Both the position numbers and the translations under genes were made by a program. Below the pieces are notes generated by a model, which searched no databases, had not been told where the DNA came from, and worked only from the letters and a program-made list of their open reading frames with translations. A stretch of 64,000 bases of DNA, from positions 15,220,286 to 15,284,285 of the forward strand of contig NC_090736.1 of assembly GCF_036898095.1 (NCBI RefSeq), written 5' to 3'. The first letter of the stretch is position 1; every line of letters begins with the position of its first letter. Of this stretch, positions 57,786 to 64,000 are shown piece by piece. The stretch comes from Palaemon carinicauda (lineage: Eukaryota; Arthropoda; Malacostraca; Decapoda; Palaemonidae).

Positions 57786-58277
57786 ATGCAAGCTACTTTG
57801 TGGCTGGACATCTGGGTAGGGACCTTAGGTATCCTGATACGATCCGAGGATTTTTCCAAGGAACGTACCAGGAAAGCTATGGAAACCTTCCTACTCTCAG
57901 GTACCTGCACGATCAAGTTTCTTGCCCACCAAGTCTCGAACTTGTGGGCAAGTACCATCTTGAAGCGTCGAGATGCAGTAGCTGAGAGGTTCCACCAGAA
58001 GGTCCCTAGCGTCGAGATCAACAGGCTCAGACATTCCTTCATAGAGGGGTCCCATCTGTTTCATCCTAAGGTTGTGGAACATGCTGCTGAGAGGCGGAGG
58101 AAGTCTCATCAAGACTCCCTCCTCCATAGGGCTTTAACATCTAAGCCCTATAAACCTCCAGCACCACAGCAGTCCCATCCAACCAAGACCACAACGACGA
58201 CAAGAAGAGCAGCGAAGCCAACGGTGTTTAAGCCCCTTCTTGTCAAAGACAGGAAAGGCAAAAAGTCCTCCTGGTGA
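57786..58277 (+). CDS. DIRS gag-like region, C-terminal part
   Basis: Reads MQATLWLDIWVGTLGILIRS, FLLSGTCTIKFLAHQVSNLW, KRRDAVAERFHQKVPS and AAERRRKSHQDSLLHRAL, ending in a Lys-rich KDRKGKKSSW tail. The W.D.W.GTLG and LA.Q..NLW pattern recurs in decapod DIRS copies. It ends about 100 bases before the RT frame, consistent with a separate frame. Confidence 0.65.
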   Translation: MQATLWLDIWVGTLGILIRSEDFSKERTRKAMETFLLSGTCTIKFLAHQVSNLWASTILKRRDAVAERFHQKVPSVEINRLRHSFIEGSHLFHPKVVEHAAERRRKSHQDSLLHRALTSKPYKPPAPQQSHPTKTTTTTRRAAKPTVFKPLLVKDRKGKKSSW

Positions 58278-58373
58278 GGGAAAACTCCTAGAGGGAGCAG
58301 CCGAGGTTGCAAAAACTAGGATAGGCAGTCCCCCTGCATTTCCACCACGAGGGGGGGGGATGCCTAAAAAGTT

Positions 58374-59180
58374 GTGCAAACAGGTGGAAGCAACTCCTGG
58401 GCCGATTCCTGGACAATCTTCGTGATCAATCTAGGATATCGCGTCCCATTCATAACATCTTTACCTCCCCTGACGACGAATCCAGTGTCATTGAACTCCC
58501 TTGCCATGGGATCGGCAAGGGGGCAAGCCCTTCGGGCAGAAGTCCAGACCCAGATCTCCCAAGAGGTCCTCGACGGATCCACAGGCTTCTTCAGTCGACT
58601 TTTTCTTGTAAAGAAGGTGTCTGGAGGCTGGAGACCAGTCATCGACCTCTCAGCTCTGAACAAGTTTGTCAAACAAACTCTGTTCAGCATGGAGACAATA
58701 GACACGGTCAGATTAGCAGTAAGATCGCAAGACTTCATGTGCACACTGGACCTAAAGGATGCGTACTTCCAGATCCCAGTCTATCCGTCTTCAAAAAAGT
58801 GCTTAAGATTCAGCCTAGACAACAGAATATACCAGTTCAAGGTGCTGTGCTTCAGCCTTTCCACAGCACCACAAGTCTTTACCAGAGTGTTCACTCTAGT
58901 ATCATCTTGGGCACACAGGATTGGCATCCGTCTCCTCCGTTATCTGGATGACTGGTTAATCCTATTAGACTCGTTGTCAACCCTTCTTCAACACCGAGAC
59001 AAACTTCTGAGACTTTGCCAAGATCTAGGGATCATGATAAATCTCGAGAAGTCTTCCCTCCTTCCCACTCAAAGACTGGTGTACTTAGGCATGATTATAG
59101 ACACCACTCTCCACAAAGCCTTCCCATCAGACGACAGGATAGCAAGGTTGAGGAAGGTCGCAAGACCTTTTCTCAGATGA
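58374..59180 (+). CDS. DIRS reverse transcriptase
   Basis: RNA-dependent DNA polymerase of the element. RT blocks in order: [59 protein letters not shown] (catalytic Asp in LDLKDAYF), FKVLCFSLSTAPQVFTRVF, the active site RLLRYLDDWLIL (Asp pair at about residue 190), and IMINLEKSSLLPTQRLVYLG. The last block is typical of DIRS and LTR-type enzymes. The frame ends early at 59180 and the connection to RNase H is frameshifted. All catalytic Asp residues are present. Confidence 0.93.
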   Translation: MQTGGSNSWADSWTIFVINLGYRVPFITSLPPLTTNPVSLNSLAMGSARGQALRAEVQTQISQEVLDGSTGFFSRLFLVKKVSGGWRPVIDLSALNKFVKQTLFSMETIDTVRLAVRSQDFMCTLDLKDAYFQIPVYPSSKKCLRFSLDNRIYQFKVLCFSLSTAPQVFTRVFTLVSSWAHRIGIRLLRYLDDWLILLDSLSTLLQHRDKLLRLCQDLGIMINLEKSSLLPTQRLVYLGMIIDTTLHKAFPSDDRIARLRKVARPFLR

Positions 59181-59343
59181 GAAGAACTTCCAGCCCAATC
59201 GTGGTTACGTCTCCTCGGTCACCTTTCATCGCTGGCCCGTCTAGTTCCCAATGATCGCTGGTCGCGTCAGGATGAAATCCCTCCAGTGACGACTCCAGTC
59301 CCGGTGAAATCAAGCACACGACTCCCGAGACGTCCAGATCCCC

Positions 59344-59798
59344 ATGGGACCTGCGGAACTGACAGACCTTCAGTGGTGGGTGACACACGAGACTCTACGA
59401 AAGGGTGTGGACCTTCTCGTCCTCCCCCTGGATTTGATGCTGTTCTCAGACTCTTCAAAAAAAGGGTGGGGGGGCCCACATGCTGCACCACACGATCTCA
59501 GGCCTCTGGTCAGAGTCAGAAAAGTACCTCTACATAAATCTCCCAGAGATGAAGGCCGTCTTTTTGGCCCTTCAACAGTTCCACCAATTCCTGGCAAGCC
59601 ACTCAGTGGTGGTGATTAGCGACAACACCACAGCAGTGGCCTACATCAACAAACAAGGAGGTACTTTTTCGCAGCAACTATCCCATCTAGCAGTAGAGAT
59701 ACTGAGATGGGCCGAAATCTACTCGATACCACTATCGGCACGCTTCATTCCGGGCAAAAGGAATGTGCTCGCCAACAACATGAGCAGAGCATCTGATA
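59344..59798 (+). pseudogene. DIRS RNase H, split by a frameshift
   Basis: Removes the RNA strand during reverse transcription. The first frame carries LMLFSDSSKKGWGGPHAAPH (first Asp). After a shift near 59480-59530 the second frame carries INLPEMKAVFLALQQFHQFL (Glu), VVVISDNTTAVAYINKQGG (second Asp) and RFIPGKRNVLANNMSR. Catalytic residues are conserved but the frame is broken. Confidence 0.85.
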
Positions 59799-60116
59799 GT
59801 GAATACAGAGTGGTCTTTGGATCATCTAGTAGCCAACAAAGTCCTGACTTTGTGGGGTTCTCCGACTGTGGACCTCTTCACAACGGCCCTGAACTTCAGG
59901 CTCCCCCTGTGCTGTTCCCCAGTCCCAGACCCCAAAGCTCTCTGGCAAGATGCTTTCCAACAACGGTGGGACAACATAGACGTTTATGCCTTTCCCCCGT
60001 TCTGTCTGATGAGGAGGGTACTCAACAAGACCAGAACATCGGTCAATCTTTCAATGACCCTTATAGCTCCGCTATGGCATCACGCAGAATGGTTTCCGGA
60101 CCTTCTGCAACTCTGA
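59799..60116 (+). CDS. DIRS methyltransferase-like domain
   Basis: Reads MNTEWSLDHLVANKVLTLWG, SPTVDLFTTALNFRLPLCCS, PDPKALWQDAFQQRWDN, DVYAFPPFCLMRRVL and TLIAPLWHHAEWFPDLLQL. DIRS1-like elements carry a DNA adenine methyltransferase-like domain between RNase H and recombinase. The AFPPF motif stands where DNA methylases have DPPY-type motifs. Activity is not established. It is in a different frame from the upstream RNase H piece. Confidence 0.75.
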   Translation: MNTEWSLDHLVANKVLTLWGSPTVDLFTTALNFRLPLCCSPVPDPKALWQDAFQQRWDNIDVYAFPPFCLMRRVLNKTRTSVNLSMTLIAPLWHHAEWFPDLLQL

Positions 60117-60183
60117 ACGGAGCCTCCGAGAGAACTCCCTCCACGACACAATCTACTCAAACAACCACATGCCAACATCTTCC

Positions 60184-60420
60184 ACAAAGCCGTAACTTTG
60201 CTACGACTTCACACCTGGAGACTATCCAGCATCTCCTCTCTGAGAGAGGATTTTTGCAACAAGTTGCAATCAGGATGTCTGGACACCTGCAAAAATCATC
60301 AGCAGCAGTCTACCATGCAAAGTGGTAAGTCTTCTGTGGTTGGTGTTATGAAGGGGTATCTCTCCACTCGATGCCACTATTCCAGCAATAGCGGAGTTCC
60401 TCGTGTATTTGCGTGAAGAA
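60184..60420 (+). pseudogene. DIRS recombinase N-terminal region, broken
   Basis: Reads HTWRLSSISSLREDFCNKLQ and SGCLDTCKNHQQQSTMQSGK, the position of the DNA-binding N-terminal domain. Stops and frame changes separate it from the catalytic part at 60560. Confidence 0.6.
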
Positions 60421-60559
60421 ATGCGCCTTTCAGTCTCGGCAGTGAAAGGCTATCGCTCAGCCTTAAGCCTCACGTTCAGACTGAAAGGAATGGACATTTC
60501 TTCATCGCTAGAACTTTCTGTACATACGGAGTTATGAACTTAACTGCACCCAGTCAGAA

Positions 60560-61132
60560 GTGAGACCTCCCCCATGGAACGTGGTTCGAGTTCTCAGGTC
60601 TCTTAAGAGACCTCTCTATGAACCATTACGCCTGGCAACAGATCGCCACCCAACCTGGAAGACGGTGTTCCTACTAGCTTTGGCCTCGGCCAAGCGAGTC
60701 TGTGAACTTCATGGTCTCTCATACGACAACACCCATGCAAGGGGATGGGGAGAGGTAACGTTCAGCTTTGTCCATGAGTTTATTTCTAAGACTCAGAACC
60801 CGGCAGTAGTGGATCCTCGATTTGACTCCTCCCGGATTTTTAGTCTCCGTACTGTAACAGATGACCCAGACCATCTCTTACCATGCCCAGTAAGGATTTT
60901 GAGGCTGTACCTCAAGAGAACAGCCGCAGCCCGTCCTCGTGTGCCAGCACTATTCGTCAGCACAGGAAGGACCAAGAAGGGGTTCACCAAGAACACCATC
61001 TCAGCTTGGATTCGCAGGGTCATTGACCATGCACTGAATCCAGACCCTCCTCCGTCACGTTGCCCCAGAGCTCATTATGTCTGGGGCATAGCTACGTCCC
61101 TGGTTTTAGTCTGCATGAATGAAAAGGTTTGA
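60560..61132 (+). pseudogene. DIRS tyrosine recombinase, catalytic part truncated
   Basis: Integrates the circular DNA copy. The first catalytic Arg is visible in LASAKRVCELHGL (codon at about 60693). Further blocks are LLPCPVRILRLYLKR, FVSTGRTKKGFTKNTISAWI and CPRAHYVWGIATSL. In active relatives the last block is HxxR, but here it reads HYVW, so the second catalytic Arg is replaced. The frame then ends at 61132 with MNEKV and no downstream region with the catalytic Tyr, apparently deleted. Predicted inactive. Confidence 0.85.
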
Positions 61133-61535
61133 CTGGCCCTTATTCTTTTCTTCATTCTCCCCTCTCTTGGGGAAAGCAGCATCCTAGGTTCTCTGCATAG
61201 CTGACCTCAAACCACTGCAGGTAAACCATGCTCCCTTGTGTACCTAGTATTAAGATTAATACTGTTGCGTCCCCATACCCTGACGAGGTGGTATTGGGAA
61301 AGTCCTAATGCACAGTTTTCCATCTAAAGAACTCGGAATAACTTTTTAGGACTAGTCACTTTTCTACATACCTTACACACAGCTTGCGTAGGCCACGAAC
61401 CTTGCGTAGCAAGGTTTTAGCAAGCCGCAGGGACTCCTTATTCCTTGAGTGCTAATACACTCAGATAAAGACCCCCCGGGTAAAGCCAAAAAGCCAGATT
61501 GGCTGGGACATCCTCCCTTCCTAATGGGTGAGTCA

Positions 61536-61635
61536 CCCCTATTAAATAGCATTGTTTGTATTCCAGTTATGGAACAAATGACAAATTCGTAGATAATTTG
61601 TATTTTATCTAACTATACAAACGTTAGCTATTTAA
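61536..61635 (+). repeat. DIRS internal complementary region
   Basis: 61539-61577 is complementary to the element's left end and 61578-61635 to its right end. The junction reads GGAACAA/ATGACAAATTCG. It acts as the template that joins the ends during circle formation. Confidence 0.95.
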
Positions 61636-61682
61636 CCAAACTTGCCCGCCAGCCCTATCCCCTTGAAGTCCTTCCTCCAAGG

Positions 61683-61835
61683 AAAGTGAGCTCAATCACA
61701 GGTGTGTGAGGGGGAGCGGTAGCAAGCTACCCTCCCTACCCCCCGCTAACTAGCAGTGTGAGTAGTTAACCCTCGTTAAAAAATTAATGGCTCGTCATTT
61801 CAACTAAGCCGAAAGTAATAATCCTATTAAATAGC
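61683..61835 (-). repeat. DIRS right inverted terminal arm
   Basis: Complement of the left arm at 55392-55519, including CCCCCGCTAACTAGCAGTGT and TAATGGCTCGTCATTTCAAC. Confidence 0.92.
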
Positions 61836-61884
61836 CAAGGTTTGTATAGTTAGGAAATATACAAACTATCTACGAATTTGTCAT

Positions 61885-62139
61885 CTTTATTTGATATCTT
61901 TTAAGTTTTTATAAACAAAAGTTAAATTATTATGCCTGTGAAAACATAAAGATAAAGAGCAAAATTACAAGGACAAGTACACTTCTTTATCTGAAATTTC
62001 GCAACATATCAATACTGTTCCTTTTCCAATCTTAATTTATATAGTTTTGTTCTTTTTTACTCTGGATTTAGTTATTTCAGAAGATTTATATTATTATTAA
62101 TGTTAGTTTGCATCTCAAGTTGTTCTTTTTCCTCCACAG
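61885..62139. other. No gene seen; ends in an acceptor-like tract
   Basis: AT-rich flank of the DIRS insertion, finishing TGTTCTTTTTCCTCCACAG directly before the second exon-like block. Confidence 0.4.
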
Positions 62140-62699
62140 GGTAAATTTTGTCAATACTAGAAAAGGTTATGCTCAGATGTCATCAACAGAATCTGGAATG
62201 TGTTTTCACTGCATAGAAGAGGACGAAAACCCAACGATTATGATACTTTTTAGATAAACAGCTCATTGCCCTGAAAAGATTTTTCAAGTGTTTTGAATCT
62301 GATATTTACATGTGAAAGACAGAAAACTTAATGCATATGATGCATTATTTATGCAGTTAACTGTTTCAACTTTAAAAGATGTTTTTGGGCTTAGATGAAT
62401 ATGACCGTGAATGTTAAAATGGACGGGCCAAGCAACTACTGTAGCTGCCTATGATATCCTTTTTACGGAAAATGTTTGCTGCGCTCAGCTGGAATGCACA
62501 GCCACTGGAACTACATTGCTCATAAGGAAGTGACTGAAAGCAAGCTGCCAAGCTGCTTATGATACCATCCCTTTGTATTTACAATCAGTTCTATCTCTTC
62601 TAAAGAAGCTAATGGGCGTGTTGGACTCAGGTAAATGTGACATCTCACTGGAACCAGATTATTTGCATGGATTAGAAAAAAAAGAAAATTTGTTGCATT
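62140..62699 (+). other. Exon-like block, copy 2 of a diverged duplication
   Basis: About 560 bases related to 54204-54757, also starting right after a pyrimidine-rich CAG. A LINE tail abuts its 3' end at 62700. Confidence 0.5.
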
Positions 62700-63447
62700 T
62701 TATTATTATTATTATTATTATTACTAGGTAAGCTAAAACCCTAGTTGGAAAAGCAAGATGCTATAAGCCCAAGGGTTCCAACTGTGAAAAATAGCCCAAT
62801 GAGGAAAGGAAATAAATAAAGTACAAGAGAAGTAATACACAATTATAATAACATATTTTAAGAACAGTAACAACATTAAACTATATCTTTCATACATAAA
62901 CTATAAAGAGAGTCTTTTGAAGTTCAATTGATTCAACTGTCTGATTAGGAAGATAAGATGATTGCAAAACTTGGTCACAACTAGAATAAACTTGTAGAAT
63001 AGTGTGGAGTACTGAGCCTCATGATGGAGAAAGCATGACTATTAGAATTAACTGCATACCTAGTATTATGAACAGGATGGAGTACCATCCTTTGCAATTA
63101 TATCTTTCCGGACAGTAGTCCGGGAAGATATGGTTGCAAGGGATGGTCAGGATTATGAAAAACGTAATGCAACATGCATAATGAACTAACTGCAATGGTG
63201 CCAGAGATTAATATCTAGATCAGGAATAAGCAATTTAAGAGGCTGTAATTTCCTGTCTAAAAAATTAAGATTAGAATCTGCAGCTGAAGATCAGACAGAA
63301 GAATAATACTTGAAACAAGGCAGAATGAAAGAATTGAAACACTTCTTCAAAATAGCTTGATCAATGAAAATCTTGAGACTTTCTCAATAAGCCAATTGTT
63401 TATGTAATTGAAGAGACAAACACAATGTGACTCATAAGTAAATTTGC
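62700..63447 (-). mobile_element. LINE 3' end, minus strand
   Basis: Starts on the + strand with (TTA)n, then ACCCTAGTTGGAAAAGCAAG and GATGCTATAAGCCC, the complement of the tail family at 52900. Further in, minus-strand remnants such as LHYVFHNPDHPL and RYAVNSNSHAFSIMRLSTPH fit the C-terminal end of a jockey/CR1-like reverse transcriptase. The element runs into the assembly gap. Confidence 0.75.
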
Positions 63448-63470
63448 NNNNNNNNNNNNNNNNNNNNNNN
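63448..63470. other. Assembly gap (23 N)
   Basis: Undetermined bases. The gap sits between a LINE copy and CT microsatellites, where assembly is hard. Confidence 1.
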
Positions 63471-63490
63471 AACAAAAATCTTTGTTTCCT

Positions 63491-63513
63491 TATATCTATG
63501 TCCGACAGTAGGT

Positions 63514-63581
<68 letters not shown>

Positions 63582-63645
63582 ACACATATATTAAATACAA
63601 CACACAAATGTATACTAAGCCTATATCTATGTCCGACAGTAGGCT

Positions 63646-63720
<75 letters not shown>

Positions 63721-63762
63721 TTGTACACAAATTAAATACAACACACAATAAATGTATACAAG
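63491..63762. repeat. Duplicated CT-microsatellite unit
   Basis: Two copies (63491-63620 and 63622-63762) of TATATCTATGTCCGACAGTA, a CT run (63519-63578 and 63650-63716) and a trailing TTAAATACAACACACAA...ATGTATAC segment. Confidence 0.92.
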
Positions 63763-64000
63763 ATATATCGTCTTGTTTCGTACGGGTGTGGACGTGTGTT
63801 TCAGTGCTCTGTATCGAATCTGGCTTTAAACGGAATCATTGTGTATCTCGTTGTTTGTACTATGAAAAATCTCTTTGTGGGTGTTTGCTAGTGTTGATAT
63901 TAGTGAAATATAGTGCTAAAAATCAGTGGTTTCCTTGTATGTGAGGTCTGTAGTGAAAGGCCTGACCCAGCATTTTTGCGTTGGGGTGGGGCTACTTGAA
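63763..64000. other. No gene seen at window end
   Basis: Mixed-composition sequence after the microsatellites. No frame or repeat recognised. Confidence 0.35.

Larger units (their letters stand above)
55365..61884 (+). mobile_element. DIRS-like tyrosine-recombinase retrotransposon, nearly complete structure
   Basis: DIRS elements copy their RNA into a circle and integrate with a tyrosine recombinase instead of an integrase. Here the ends are set by the internal complementary region: its halves, split at 61577/61578, are the complements of the left end (TTGTTCCGTAACTGG at 55365) and the right end (TACGAATTTGTCAT at 61884). Joining right end to left end gives exactly the complementary sequence GTCATTTGTTCC. 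Inverted arms lie at 55392-55519 and 61683-61835. Domain order is gag, RT, RNase H, methyltransferase-like, recombinase. No target duplication is seen, as expected. Frameshifts and a truncated recombinase make it non-autonomous. Confidence 0.95.

Noticed and set aside
55365..61884. LTR retrotransposon or endogenous retrovirus
   Set aside because: The ends are inverted rather than direct repeats, there is an internal complementary region, and a tyrosine recombinase replaces the integrase; no envelope or protease is seen.
63444..63647. Open frame across the N gap
   Set aside because: It contains undetermined residues and a CT-microsatellite translation.

Overview
The window looks like part of a decapod crustacean genome (shrimp, crayfish or crab type). 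Three things suggest this: an animal split gene with GT-AG introns, very long dinucleotide microsatellites (GA, AT, AC, GT), and many DIRS1-like tyrosine-recombinase retrotransposons, which are known to be common in Decapoda. The species cannot be fixed from sequence alone.

The one well supported host gene is EMC1, the large subunit of the ER membrane protein complex, on the + strand. Nine exons between 11431 and 43547 join in frame to about 506 residues plus a stop. This is the C-terminal half of the protein: part of the lumenal beta-propeller region, the single membrane helix and the short basic tail. The N-terminal half must lie upstream of the window, so 1-11430 is probably EMC1 intron. 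Two introns, 24492-35919 and 36119-43386, are filled almost completely by retrotransposons.

Layout. 1-11430: putative intron with a 2.66 kb TA-flanked inverted-repeat element carrying GA arrays (827-3482), a Tigger/pogo transposase remnant (5234-6440), several local tandem repeats and a near-perfect fold-back element (9667-9864). 11431-24491: seven EMC1 exons; between them are a TTAA-flanked piggyBac-like MITE, a 40-bp minisatellite, a non-LTR retrotransposon with a 576-codon reverse transcriptase frame, a short deleted DIRS copy, an inverted DIRS gag fragment and a second fold-back element. 24647-43110: three large DIRS copies (24647-29400, 29523-35908, 36252-43110) around the eighth exon; the last is interrupted by two minus-strand LINEs. 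43387-43547: last coding exon. 43548-55364: AT-rich 3' flank with LINE and DIRS fragments, large microsatellites and one candidate zinc-knuckle first exon on the minus strand. 55365-61884: the best preserved DIRS element, with inverted terminal repeats, gag-like frames, RT, RNase H, methyltransferase-like domain, tyrosine recombinase and internal complementary region. 61885-64000: a second copy of a 0.55 kb exon-like block, a LINE 3' end, an assembly gap and duplicated CT microsatellites.

The most unusual observation is that two DIRS insertions in EMC1 carry reciprocally swapped ends. The left end at 17437 pairs by sequence with the internal complementary region and right end near 43110. The left end at 36252 pairs with those near 19890. 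No new gene system was found; what is notable here is transposon structure and its effect on EMC1 introns.
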